64,000 nt of DNA, taken from NCBI GenBank assembly GCA_963830385.1, contig CAWHMD010000006.1, positions 372,001 to 436,000 of the forward strand. The letters are read 5' to 3'. The DNA comes from Bog-532 sp963830385 (GTDB taxonomy: Bacteria; Actinomycetota; Actinomycetes; Streptosporangiales; Streptosporangiaceae). The position numbers and the translations under genes are program-made. This document shows positions 8,063-15,580 of this stretch, one piece after another (within the stretch, counting starts at the first letter, position 1; every line of letters begins with the position of its first letter). The notes under the pieces are model-generated. The model saw only the letters and a list, made by a program, of their open reading frames with translations. It made no database searches and had not been told where the DNA came from.

Positions 8063-9300
8063 GACGCTGGCTCGGGTGCTGGCTCGGCTGGTGGCTCGGC
8101 TGGTGGCTCGGGTGCTGGCTGGCCGGAGCGCTGCTCGGGCCGGGTCAGCAGGTAGACGGCGGCCAGCGTAACCACGGCGGCCAGCGCCGCCAGCAGCGGC
8201 CGGTAGCCGGTGACGCCGATCAGCGCCGCCCCGACGGCGATCGAGACGGTCTGCGGGGTGGTGACCAGCGTGTCGGCCGCCGCGTAGACCCGGCCCTGCA
8301 GGCCGGGCGGGGTCAGCCGCTGCAGCAGGGTGGTGAAGCCGACCACCAGCCAGGGGATGCTGACCCCGAACAGGACCACGCCGGCCAGCACCGACGGCAG
8401 GAACGGCGGCATCTCCAGCAGGGCGGCGGCCGCCGCCACCAGCATGCCCAGGCCGACCAGGCGGCCTTCGCCGATCCGCCGGATCAGCGGGGCCGCGGTC
8501 GGCCCGCCGATCACGGCGCCGGCGCCCTGGACGGCGATCAGCACGCCCACGAACGCGGGCGGCCGGTGCAGCCCGTCGCCCGCGACCGCGTAGATGACGG
8601 TCTCGGTGAAGCCGAACACGGTCAGCGCGCAGGCGGCCGCGATGACCAGGTGCCGCAGCGCCGGCGTGCGGGTCACGTGGCGCAGGCCGGCGGCCAGTTC
8701 GGCCCGCCATCGGGACCGGCACGGCTGCGGGGCGGGCTCGCTGATCCGCAGCCTGAGCAGCGTGACGACCGGAACGACGAAGGTGGCGGCGTCCAGGATC
8801 GCCACCGTGTGCGCGCCGCCCAGCACGAACAGCCCCGCCCCGGTCAGCGGGCCCGCCAGCCGCAGCGATTCCTGCACCGTGCGCAGCGCGCCGTTGGCGT
8901 CGGCCAGCAGGTCGGCCGGCAGCATGATGGTGAGCAGGGCGGACTGAGCGGCCGCGAGCACCGAGTAGGCCAGCCCGTACCAGGTCATCACCAGGTAGAC
9001 CAGCCACAGCTGGCCGCGGCCGTGCACCAGCAGCAGGAGGAGCACGGCTCCGCCGGTGACCGCGTTCACCACCAGCAGCAGCGGGCGGCGGCGCACCCGG
9101 TCGACCAGCAGCCCGGTAAAAGGGGCCAGCAGCACCGGGGCGGTAGCGAAGAAGAACACCAGGCCCGCGGCCGCGTTGCTGCCGGTCAGCGTCTTGACCC
9201 AGATGCCCACCGCCAGCCACAGGGCGGTGTCCCCGAACAGCGAGAACACCTGCCCGGTGAGGTAGACCCGGGCGTTCCGGACTTTGAGCAGCCGGCGCAT
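8026..9300 (-). CDS. MFS transporter (12-TM efflux type)
   Basis: A 424-aa major facilitator protein with twelve predicted hydrophobic segments starting at the N-terminus (NARVYLTGQVFSLFGDTALW) and the loop motif GLLVDRVRRRPLL after TM2, typical of the enterobactin exporter-like/TMEM165-like drug efflux branch. The tail is a Pro/Ala/Glu repeat (EPPAEPPAEPAPEP) encoded by 15-bp tandem repeats at about 8065-8125. It starts 4 nt after the ArsR-type gene, so the two form an operon in which the regulator is upstream. Probable drug or metabolite export. Confidence 0.85.
   Translation of the reverse strand: MRRLLKVRNARVYLTGQVFSLFGDTALWLAVGIWVKTLTGSNAAAGLVFFFATAPVLLAPFTGLLVDRVRRRPLLLVVNAVTGGAVLLLLLVHGRGQLWLVYLVMTWYGLAYSVLAAAQSALLTIMLPADLLADANGALRTVQESLRLAGPLTGAGLFVLGGAHTVAILDAATFVVPVVTLLRLRISEPAPQPCRSRWRAELAAGLRHVTRTPALRHLVIAAACALTVFGFTETVIYAVAGDGLHRPPAFVGVLIAVQGAGAVIGGPTAAPLIRRIGEGRLVGLGMLVAAAAALLEMPPFLPSVLAGVVLFGVSIPWLVVGFTTLLQRLTPPGLQGRVYAAADTLVTTPQTVSIAVGAALIGVTGYRPLLAALAAVVTLAAVYLLTRPEQRSGQPAPEPPAEPPAEPAPEPASQPAPAGGSTSS
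8064..8128. repeat. Short tandem repeats coding the MFS C-terminal tail
   Basis: Imperfect 12-15 bp units of the type GGCTCGGGTGCTGGCTCGG are repeated at least four times at the 3' end of the transporter gene and give its repetitive Pro-Ala-Glu tail. Confidence 0.6.
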
Positions 9301-9303
9301 TGC

Positions 9304-9999
9304 TTACTCCTCCGGAGCGGCCGGGGCGGCGGGGTCGTCCGGGGCGGGGTCGTCCGGGGCGGGGTCGTCCGGCGGGCGGATGGGGTAGGCGAACAGCAGC
9401 ACCTCCACCGGCAGCGAGCCGGCCGGACGCAACGCCGGGTCGGTGATCCGGTCGCGGTAACCCAGCAGCAACCCGGTGATCTGCTCGTCCAGCGCGTGCA
9501 GTTCGTCCGGCGAGACGTGCAGCACGAACTCGCTGCCGCCGGTCACCTCCTGCCAGCGCCGCGGGTAGCTGGACCGGGTGTCGTAGAACTCCTGCAGCCT
9601 TGTGAAGTACCGATCCCGCAGCATCCGGTCCAGCGCCCGGGCGGCCAGCGTCGTCTCGGCGTCGTCGTGCAGGTCGGTGAAGCGCATCCCGGCGCTGCTG
9701 AGCCTCCACGGCCGGGTGCGGCCGGGCCCCTTCCCGGCCTCTTCGACGAACCCGAACTTGGCCAGCTGCCGGAAGTGGAACGAGCAGGTGTTGGGCGGCT
9801 CCCCGATCCGCTCCCCCGCCTGGGTGGCCGTGAGCGGGCCTTCGGCGACGAGGAGCTCGATCAGCGCCTGGCGCACCGGGTGGGTGAGCGCCCGCATCGT
9901 CTGGGCGTCGGTGACTACCCGCGGGCTACCGCCATCCGGACTGGCGGGCGCCTCCGGCGCGGACTCCCGGTTCAGCCCCTCTGATCCTTCGCGAGACAT
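9304..9999 (-). CDS. ArsR-like winged-helix transcriptional regulator
   Basis: A 231-aa regulator. Residues about 30-90 form the winged helix (MRALTHPVRQALIELL, then ATQAGERIGEPPNTCSFHFRQL); the rest is a helical domain and an acidic tail DDPAP x3 encoded by three 15-bp tandem repeats at about 9322-9370. No metal-binding cysteine pattern is seen, so this is the efflux-linked helix-turn-helix class rather than a metal sensor. It is co-directional with and 3 nt upstream of the MFS gene and is preceded by three TTGCGA boxes, so it likely controls its own operon. Confidence 0.85.
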   Translation of the reverse strand: MSREGSEGLNRESAPEAPASPDGGSPRVVTDAQTMRALTHPVRQALIELLVAEGPLTATQAGERIGEPPNTCSFHFRQLAKFGFVEEAGKGPGRTRPWRLSSAGMRFTDLHDDAETTLAARALDRMLRDRYFTRLQEFYDTRSSYPRRWQEVTGGSEFVLHVSPDELHALDEQITGLLLGYRDRITDPALRPAGSLPVEVLLFAYPIRPPDDPAPDDPAPDDPAAPAAPEE

Positions 10000-10034
10000 A
10001 TTGCGAGAGTATCATTGCGACAGAAATGTTGCGA
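10000..10034 (-). promoter_or_regulatory. Triple TTGCGA operator of the regulator-MFS operon
   Basis: ATTGCGA at 10000-10006 and 10014-10020 and TTGCGA at 10029-10034 are direct repeats about one to one and a half helical turns apart immediately before the regulator ATG. On the minus strand GATACT (10008-10013) could be a -10 element only 8 nt from the ATG, which would give a leaderless mRNA. Confidence 0.5.
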
Positions 10035-10157
10035 GCGGATCAGGGTCGCGGCTGCTTGTCGGGCTCGGGCGCCCCGGGCCCTGGGGCCCGGTCGGCGTCG
10101 GGGCTCCTGAGGCCCGAGTGACTAGAGGGACGGTGTGGCCGGCGCGCGATGGAGTCT

Positions 10158-10196
10158 GGGCAGGCTTTCCCGCGAATGCTGCGGGGAAGCCTGCCC
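10158..10196. repeat. 16-bp inverted repeat hairpin
   Basis: Arms 10158-10173 and 10181-10196 pair at 15 of 16 positions around a 7-nt loop (GAATGCT). It lies in a 630-bp stretch (10000-10628) with no credible gene. Confidence 0.6.
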
Positions 10197-10289
10197 ACCT
10201 TCGAGGCACACCCTTAGTGGTGGGGCGCCTGGGGCAGGTGACTTGAGGGGGCTGGGGCGTGGGGGCTGGCGGGGGCAGAAAAGCAGGAG

Positions 10290-10341
10290 GGGCAATGGCG
10301 CCTTTGCCCGTCCTCTTACACGGGCAAAGGCGCCATTGCCC
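10290..10341. repeat. 22-bp perfect inverted repeat hairpin
   Basis: Arms 10290-10311 and 10320-10341 (core GGCAATGGCGCCTTTGCCCG) are perfectly complementary with an 8-nt loop. It is too long for an ordinary operator and has no T-run; it may be a structured RNA, a strong bidirectional terminator or a repeat relic. The GGCGCCTTTG core recurs in the repeat-rich region at 47.2 kb. Confidence 0.7.
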
Positions 10342-10384
10342 GTGTTGCCGGCGGAGGCGGACGGCTCGTGAAGGGGGCGCGCCA

Positions 10385-10603
10385 GCGCACACTGCGGGCC
10401 GGGCTGGTCCATCCCGTCGCCGTCGTCCCGGCGGCCGGATAAGCGGGCCGGACGGGACGGGTCAAGCCGCCCGGGTCTGGCGGCTTGAGGCGGCACGGCC
10501 GGGCTGCTCGGCTGACGGGCCGGACGACGGCGACCAGCGAGGGGCCAGGCCAAAGGATCTTCCATCCATCCCGGAGCCCGAAGTACCCCCGCCGGAGGCA
10601 GGG
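10385..10603 (+). repeat. Dispersed hairpin element, copy A
   Basis: About 220 bp shared with 47529-47731 (same strand) and, in shortened form, 32544-32691 (opposite strand). It contains GTCGCCGTCGTCC paired with GGACGACGGCGAC at its other end and an inner perfect repeat TCAAGCCGCC/GGCGGCTTGA, then the conserved AGGGGCCAGGCC and CCCCCGCCGGAGGCA tail. No coding potential is seen. It fills the remainder of the intergenic region before the DUF72 gene. Confidence 0.75.
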
Positions 10604-10628
10604 TTTTACGTCCTCCGCTGCCGCTTCG

Positions 10629-11498
10629 TCAGAACAGGGTCAGGGGCTCGGTCTCGGGGGCGGGCTCGGCCGGGGCCGGCTCCGGAAGCGGGTCGAGCTC
10701 GGGCACCCGGGCGCGCACCTCGGCGTGGAACCGGCGGGCCAGGTCCGGCGCGATGACGTTGTCGGGCGTGTGGATGAACACGGTCGGCGAACGCCCCTCG
10801 CGCAGCCAGCCGGCCACCACGCCGAGCCAGGGCTGCCAGCCCGCGATCGTGCGGGCCGGGTCGTCCCGGCCGATGTAGCGGACCATGGGATAGCTGGTCA
10901 GGGCCCGGGTGCGGCGGGGCAGCCGCGGCTTCTTGACCCACGCCTCCTGCTCGATCGTGCTGGTGGGCGGGCCGTCGAACAGGACCGTGGTGTCGAACGG
11001 GACCCATTCGGCGCCCACCTCGGCCAGGGCGCGCTCGAGGGCCTGCCCCGATCGCGGGTCGTCGAAGAACGCGCGGTGCCGCACCTCGGCGCAGTACCGG
11101 TACCCGCGCGGGAGGCGGCGCAGGAACCCGCTGAGCGTGCCCAGGTCAGCCGGGCTGAAGGATGGCGGCAACTGGATCCACAGCATGTGGGCGCGCGGGC
11201 CGAGCGGCTCGACCGCGGCCAGGAACGCGCGCATCGGCTCGGCCACCTCGGCCAGGTGCCGCTCGTGAGTCACCAGCTTGGGCAGCTTGAGGATCAGCCG
11301 GAAGTCCTCGCTGGTCTGCTCGGCCCACGAGGCCACCGTGGCGGGCGGCGGGGTCGCGTAGAAGGTGGTGTTCCCCTCGACCGCGTTGCACCAGGTCGCG
11401 TAGGCCCGGAGGCGGTCACGCGGCCCGGCCGACCGGGGCAGGTAGCGGCCCTGCCAGGGCGCGTAGCTCCACATCGCGCAGCCGACGTGGAGTTCCAT
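10629..11498 (-). CDS. DUF72 (YecE-like) family protein
   Basis: A 289-aa TIM-barrel-like protein of the DUF72 family. Typical features: N-terminal HVGCAMWSYAPWQGRYLP, EGNTTFYATPP (about residue 40), the strand LILKLPKLVTH, MLWIQLPPSF (about residue 106) and RYCAEVRHRAF. The C-terminus has a Pro/Glu-rich extension. Function of the family is unknown; structural relatives suggest an endonuclease or sugar-type barrel. Single gene, minus strand. Confidence 0.85.
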   Translation of the reverse strand: MELHVGCAMWSYAPWQGRYLPRSAGPRDRLRAYATWCNAVEGNTTFYATPPPATVASWAEQTSEDFRLILKLPKLVTHERHLAEVAEPMRAFLAAVEPLGPRAHMLWIQLPPSFSPADLGTLSGFLRRLPRGYRYCAEVRHRAFFDDPRSGQALERALAEVGAEWVPFDTTVLFDGPPTSTIEQEAWVKKPRLPRRTRALTSYPMVRYIGRDDPARTIAGWQPWLGVVAGWLREGRSPTVFIHTPDNVIAPDLARRFHAEVRARVPELDPLPEPAPAEPAPETEPLTLF

Positions 11499-11523
11499 GC
11501 CTTGAGGCTACTGGCTACCCCTG

Positions 11524-12552
11524 TCAGTCGGCGGCGCGCTCGTCGGCGGGGCGGCGGCGCAGCCGGGACTGCTCGATCGCGGGCGGGTGGTAGGCCATGT
11601 CCAGCGTCCCGACGTCGGTGCCGGGCGGCACGATCGTGTCGATCCGGTCGAGGATCTCGTCGCTCAGCCCGGTCTTGGCCCCGGCCAGCAGGTCGTCGAG
11701 GTGCTCCATGGTCCGCGGGCCGATGATGGCGGCGGTGACCCCCGGGTGGGCGATCACGAACGCCATGGCCAGGTGGGTCAGCGAGATCCCGGCGTCGGCG
11801 GCCAGGGCGATGAGCTCCTCGATGACGTCGAGGCGGCGTTCGTCGCTCAGGTACTTGAAGCCGGTGCCGGACCGGTGGCTGCTGATCTCCTGGCCCTTGC
11901 GGTAGCGGCCGGTGAGCTGGCCGCCGGCCAGCGGGCTCCAGACCAGCGTGCCCATCCCGTAGCGCTGGCAGACCGGGAGCACCTCACGCTCGATGCCCCG
12001 GTTGAGGATCGAGTAGTTCGGCTGCTCGGTACGGAACCGTTCCAGGCCGCGGCGCTCGGCCACCCACTGCGCCTCGACGATGTCCGAGGCCGGGAACGTC
12101 GACGAGCCGATCGCCCGCACCTTGCCGCTGCGGACCAGGTCGGTCAGCGCCGACAGGGTCTCCTCCACGTCGGCCGACGGGTCCGGCCGGTGGACCTGGT
12201 ACAGGTCGATGTGGTCGGTCTGCAGACGGCGCAGCGAGTTCTCGACCTCGGTGATGATCCAGCGCCGGGAGGTGCCCCGCTGGTTCGGGTCCTCCCCCAT
12301 CGCGCCGTGCACCTTGGTCGCGAGCACGACCTCGTCGCGACGGCCACGCAGGGCCTGCCCGACGATCTCCTCGGACTCGCCCCGGGAATACATGTCGGCG
12401 GTGTCGACGAAGTTGATCCCCGCGTCCAGCGCCTTGTGGATGATCCGGATCGAGTCCTGGTGGTCGGGGTTGCCGATGACCCCGAACATCATCGCGCCCA
12501 GGCAATAGGGACTGACCTTGATCCCGGTCCGGCCCAGCGTGCGGTAGTGCAT
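11524..12552 (-). CDS. Aldo/keto reductase
   Basis: A 342-aa NADPH-dependent aldo/keto reductase. The catalytic tetrad is complete: Asp and Tyr in FVDTADMYSRG, Lys in VLATKVHG and His in LYQVHRPDP; the NADP-binding region is near IIGPRTMEHL. The ATG at 12552 is chosen over an upstream in-frame one because GGGGGATGT is immediately upstream. Two GGAAC-N3-GCTCC boxes sit in the promoter. Substrate unknown; probably reduces aldehydes or quinones. Confidence 0.9.
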   Translation of the reverse strand: MHYRTLGRTGIKVSPYCLGAMMFGVIGNPDHQDSIRIIHKALDAGINFVDTADMYSRGESEEIVGQALRGRRDEVVLATKVHGAMGEDPNQRGTSRRWIITEVENSLRRLQTDHIDLYQVHRPDPSADVEETLSALTDLVRSGKVRAIGSSTFPASDIVEAQWVAERRGLERFRTEQPNYSILNRGIEREVLPVCQRYGMGTLVWSPLAGGQLTGRYRKGQEISSHRSGTGFKYLSDERRLDVIEELIALAADAGISLTHLAMAFVIAHPGVTAAIIGPRTMEHLDDLLAGAKTGLSDEILDRIDTIVPPGTDVGTLDMAYHPPAIEQSRLRRRPADERAAD

Positions 12553-12572
12553 ACATCCCCCTTTTAAAAAGC

Positions 12573-12609
12573 GGAACAACGCTCCAGTTAATATACGGAA
12601 CGATGCTCC
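12573..12609 (-). promoter_or_regulatory. Paired operator in front of the aldo/keto reductase
   Basis: GGAACAACGCTCC (12573-12585) and GGAACGATGCTCC (12597-12609) are 13-bp imperfect palindromes 24 bp apart in an AT-rich patch just upstream of the reductase RBS. The regulator that reads them is not obvious in the window. Confidence 0.5.
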
Positions 12610-12701
12610 ACTTGGCAACCAGCTGCGAAACTGGGCTTCGGCGACGGCAGGCCCGGGAGCGGTGAAGTTTGCTGGTCGGGGGCCCGGGTAGCGCTCCCGC
12701 C

Positions 12702-12890
12702 ATGACTTCGGGAACCCTGCGCGGGGCGCTGGCCGGTGCGGCCGGGACCACCGCGCTGAACGCCGCCACCTATCTCGACATGGCGCTGCGGGCCGGCTCG
12801 TGGGCGGTCGAGGACTGGGCCAGCGACGCCGTCCCGCACCTGCTCTACGGCACCGTCACCACCGCGGTGCTGCGCACCGGCGAAGCATGA
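12702..12890 (+). CDS. Small membrane-associated protein, 62 aa
   Basis: Starts MTSGTLRGALAGAAG and ends in HLLYGTVTTAVLR; one to two weakly hydrophobic Gly/Ala-rich stretches suggest a glycine-zipper membrane helix. The stop overlaps the next ATG (ATGA), so it is coupled to the DUF4126-like gene. It resembles the two ends of longer actinobacterial membrane proteins and may be internally deleted. Function unknown. Confidence 0.5.
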   Translation: MTSGTLRGALAGAAGTTALNAATYLDMALRAGSWAVEDWASDAVPHLLYGTVTTAVLRTGEA

Positions 12891-13525
12891 CCGGGCCGCT
12901 CCGGCCGCTGGTCAGCTCCGCACTGGCCGGCGCGGCGACCGGCGCCCGGTCACTGACCGGCCTGGCTGCGCTGACGCTGACCGCCCGTCCCGGTGCCGCC
13001 GCCCAGCCCGACCGGACGCTGAGCCGCCCGTGGGCCAAGGCCGTGGCCGGGGTGCTGGCCGCCACCGAGATCGGGCTGGACAAGCTGCCCAGCGCGCCCA
13101 GCCGGCTGTCGCCGCCCGGTCTGGCCGGCCGGCTGGCAGGCGCGGCCGCAGCGGGGGGCATCATCGCGCGGCGGGCACCAGGGGACGCCAGCGCGGCTGG
13201 GGTGGCCAGGGCGGCTGGGGTGGCCAGGAACGCCGCTGTGGCCGGGGACGCCGGGGTGGCCAAGGACGACGATCGGTCCGGGGACGGTGGTGCGCCCGGC
13301 GTACCGGTGGCCACCGGCAAGGCCGGAGCGCGCACGGCGAACGGTCCGGCCCAGGTCGGCGCCTGCGTGGCTGTCGCCGCGGGGGCCGCGGTGGGCGCCG
13401 CCTGGATCGGGGTGCGGTGGCGGGCCTGGGCGAGCGCTCGGCTGGGGCGGGACTGGATCGGCGCCGTGGTCGAGGACGCGCTGGCGGTGGCGCTGGCTGC
13501 GGCGGCTTCGACGACCAGCCGCTAG
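12887..13525 (+). CDS. DUF4126-like integral membrane protein with internal repeat
   Basis: A 212-aa Ala/Gly-rich protein with about four hydrophobic segments. ARSLTGLAALTLTARP, the DKLPSAPSRLSPPGLAGR segment and the C-terminal RLGRDWIGAVVEDA are features of this family. Residues about 95-130 (AGVARAAGVARNAAVAGD) are an 18-bp tandem repeat insertion not expected in the family. Coupled to the small gene upstream. Function unknown. Confidence 0.6.
   Translation: MTGPLRPLVSSALAGAATGARSLTGLAALTLTARPGAAAQPDRTLSRPWAKAVAGVLAATEIGLDKLPSAPSRLSPPGLAGRLAGAAAAGGIIARRAPGDASAAGVARAAGVARNAAVAGDAGVAKDDDRSGDGGAPGVPVATGKAGARTANGPAQVGACVAVAAGAAVGAAWIGVRWRAWASARLGRDWIGAVVEDALAVALAAAASTTSR
13165..13268. repeat. 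18-bp in-frame minisatellite
   Basis: Units of the form GCGGCTGGGGTGGCCAGG repeat about four to five times with decay, encoding AAGVAR-type hexapeptides inside the DUF4126-like gene. Confidence 0.6.
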
Positions 13526-13715
13526 GCAGTCGCACTGAGTCGCCGGGAACGGCCAGCGCCGGCCAAGGGCAACCAGCCAGCGCCGGCGGCCGCGACGGGC
13601 CGTTGGGCAGCCGCCGGCCGCCAGCGCCTTGGCCACGAGGAGCCGTTAAGGCGACCGGAAGTGGCCAGCGCCGGCCGAATCCCGTGACCGGGTCCGGGGA
13701 TACCCTTTCGGGTGT

Positions 13716-13729
13716 ACGCAACGTTGCGT
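13716..13729 (+). promoter_or_regulatory. Perfect 14-bp palindrome, likely TetR operator
   Basis: ACGCAACGTTGCGT is perfectly palindromic and lies 36 bp upstream of the following TetR gene. The 240 bp between the two genes otherwise contain only repeated GCCAGCGCCGGCC-like sequence. Confidence 0.6.
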
Positions 13730-13765
13730 CTAGACAAGTCCGCGCTGCGCTAGCATGATCCGGTC

Positions 13766-14383
13766 ATGTCACAGCCGACGACACCCCCGGCGCCGGGCGG
13801 ACCGGCCGCGGGCGGGCCGAAGGGGCGCGCCGCGCACCGGCGCAACGAGCAGGCGCGCGTCGCGGTCCTGCACGCGGCCGACGACCTGCTGGCCGAGCGC
13901 GGGTTCGCGGGCGTGACGATCGAGGGCATCGCGGCCCGGGCGGGCGTCGCCAAGCAGACGATCTACCGGTGGTGGCCGTCCAAGGTCGACGTGCTGCTGG
14001 ACACGCTGATCGAGGACGCCGATCAGGCCCTGGCGGTGCCGGACACCGGCTCGGTGATCGAGGACGCGCGCCAGTACCTGCGTCGCCTAGCCGCCTTCGT
14101 GACCGGCGACCCGGCCGGCCGGGTGCTGTTGGCACTGATCGGCGAGGCTCAGCACGACGGGCAGATGGCGGCCGCGTTCCACGCCCGTTACCTGGATCCA
14201 CGACGGCGGGCGGAGCACGCGATGCTGGCCCGCGGGATCGCCTCGGGTGAGCTGCCGCCGGAACTGAACATCGATCAGGCCCTGGACGCGCTGCTGGGGC
14301 CGCTGTTCTACCGGGCGCTGGTGACCGGCGGCCCGATCCCGCCCGCGTTCACCGACCAGCTGGTGTGGCAGGTGCTCGGCTAG
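13766..14383 (+). CDS. TetR/AcrR family transcriptional regulator
   Basis: A 205-aa regulator. Helix-turn-helix at about residues 35-80 (GFAGVTIEGIAARAGVAKQ then TIYRWWPSKVDVLLD); the C-terminal domain has the LLGPLFYRALVTGGP motif seen in the TetR_C_16/AcrR-like group. The start ATG is 36 bp from a perfect palindrome, so it is probably autoregulated. No downstream target gene on the same strand; 14384-14592 is empty apart from a short unrecognised reading frame on the minus strand. Confidence 0.85.
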   Translation: MSQPTTPPAPGGPAAGGPKGRAAHRRNEQARVAVLHAADDLLAERGFAGVTIEGIAARAGVAKQTIYRWWPSKVDVLLDTLIEDADQALAVPDTGSVIEDARQYLRRLAAFVTGDPAGRVLLALIGEAQHDGQMAAAFHARYLDPRRRAEHAMLARGIASGELPPELNIDQALDALLGPLFYRALVTGGPIPPAFTDQLVWQVLG

Positions 14384-14592
14384 GACTCCTGCTCGCGGGG
14401 GTGCTGGTGGGCGACGACGGCGGTGGTGAGCAGGAGCAGCGCCGCGCGCTGAGGATCGGCCGACCAGCAGGCCGCCGGCACCCACCACGTTAAGAAACAT
14501 CCAGCTGACCTGGGTGGCCGCGCTGCACCCACTTTCGGGCCGCGGTCGTGAACATCCCGGCACCGCCCTACCGGGAGGCCGGCGGGTCGTGC

Positions 14593-15492
14593 TCACGCCT
14601 CGGCGGCGCTGGAACGGGCGATTTCGTTGAGGGCGCGGATACGCGGGTTCTCCCGGCTGCAGCACCAGACCAGGCCGAGCGGGAGTGGAGGCAGGTCGTC
14701 GATCGGGATCAGCACCACGTCGTCGCGGTTGAAGATGGGGACGGTGGAGCTGGTCGGGTGGACGATGCGGCCGCGGGCCACCAGCGAAAGGATCTCGTTG
14801 ATCGTCTGGACCGGCTGGGTACGGCGGATCGGGCGCCCGGATGGCGTGGCCGGGGGCACCAGCAATTCGTAAACCGCGGGTGGGGTGGTCGGCGGGAGCT
14901 CGGCGACCTCCTCGTCGGCCAGTTCCTCGATGGAGACTGCGGGCCGCCCGGCCAGCCGGTGGGTGGCGGACACCGCGAGGGCCCGCTGGTAGTAGGCGAA
15001 CGCGCTACCCGCGACCAGGTCGGGCTCGTCGACAGCCAGCCAGTTGCACAGGACGTCGATGTCACCCCGGCGCAGCGCCCGGTAGGCGTCGAACGTCTCG
15101 ACCTCCTGGAGCCGGATCTCACAAGCCGGGTAGCGGGCCTGGAAGGCGGCGACGAGGCGGTTGAGGGCGGGGCCCTCGGTGGTGAGGACGAACCCGACCC
15201 GCAGCAGCCCGCGGACGGCCTGGGCCAGCTCACTGGTCTGCGCCAGGGCCAGGTCCAGGGCCGCCAGGGCGGGCACCAGGTCGCGCCGCAGGCCTTCGCC
15301 CGCCGGTGTGAGCCGGACCCGGCGGCTGGTCCGGTCGAAGACCTTGACGCCGAGCCGCGATTCGAGCACCCGGATGGCCTCGCTCACCCCGGGCTGGGAG
15401 ATGCCCAGCCGCTCGGCCGTCCGGCCGAAGTGCAGCTCCTCGGCCAGCGCGAGGAAGATCCGCAGCTCACGTAGCTCCAGGTCACGCCACAT
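14593..15492 (-). CDS. LysR family transcriptional regulator
   Basis: A 299-aa LTTR: winged helix at residues 1-65 (LRIFLALAEELHFGRTAERL, SQPGVSEAIRVLESRLG) followed by a periplasmic-binding-protein-like effector domain. The ATG at 15492 is preferred to the TTG one codon upstream. It is divergent from an NmrA-type reductase with 88 bp between the starts and a clear palindromic box, the standard layout for a LysR controlling its neighbour. Confidence 0.9.
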   Translation of the reverse strand: MWRDLELRELRIFLALAEELHFGRTAERLGISQPGVSEAIRVLESRLGVKVFDRTSRRVRLTPAGEGLRRDLVPALAALDLALAQTSELAQAVRGLLRVGFVLTTEGPALNRLVAAFQARYPACEIRLQEVETFDAYRALRRGDIDVLCNWLAVDEPDLVAGSAFAYYQRALAVSATHRLAGRPAVSIEELADEEVAELPPTTPPAVYELLVPPATPSGRPIRRTQPVQTINEILSLVARGRIVHPTSSTVPIFNRDDVVLIPIDDLPPLPLGLVWCCSRENPRIRALNEIARSSAAEA

Positions 15493-15515
15493 CAATCAGA
15501 AAGCATAATCAATCC

Positions 15516-15537
15516 GATCAGGGATTGTCCCTTGATC
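15516..15537. promoter_or_regulatory. LysR-type operator between divergent genes
   Basis: GATCAGGGA-TTG-TCCCTTGATC is an almost perfect inverted repeat midway between the LysR and NmrA starts, matching the expected T-N11-A type interrupted palindrome. Confidence 0.6.
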
Positions 15538-15580
15538 GGCGCCAGTCTGCTCCCCGAGGTTGGTCCCGACGGCTGACGAG

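Noticed and set aside
7175..9709. 844-aa minus-strand open frame across the NTF2-like and MFS genes
   Set aside because: Arg/Pro/Ala-rich shadow of a high-GC region; the MFS and NTF2 frames carry real motifs.
8566..9984. 472-aa plus-strand frame antisense to MFS/ArsR genes
   Set aside because: Gln/Arg/Gly-rich antisense artefact.
10407..10756. Plus-strand frames through copy A and the end of the DUF72 gene
   Set aside because: Frames are not conserved between copies A and C, so the element is not coding.
14384..14592. Short minus-strand frame containing SWMFLNVVGAGGLLVGR
   Set aside because: Hydrophobic snippet too short to assign to a family and with stops or low complexity on both sides.
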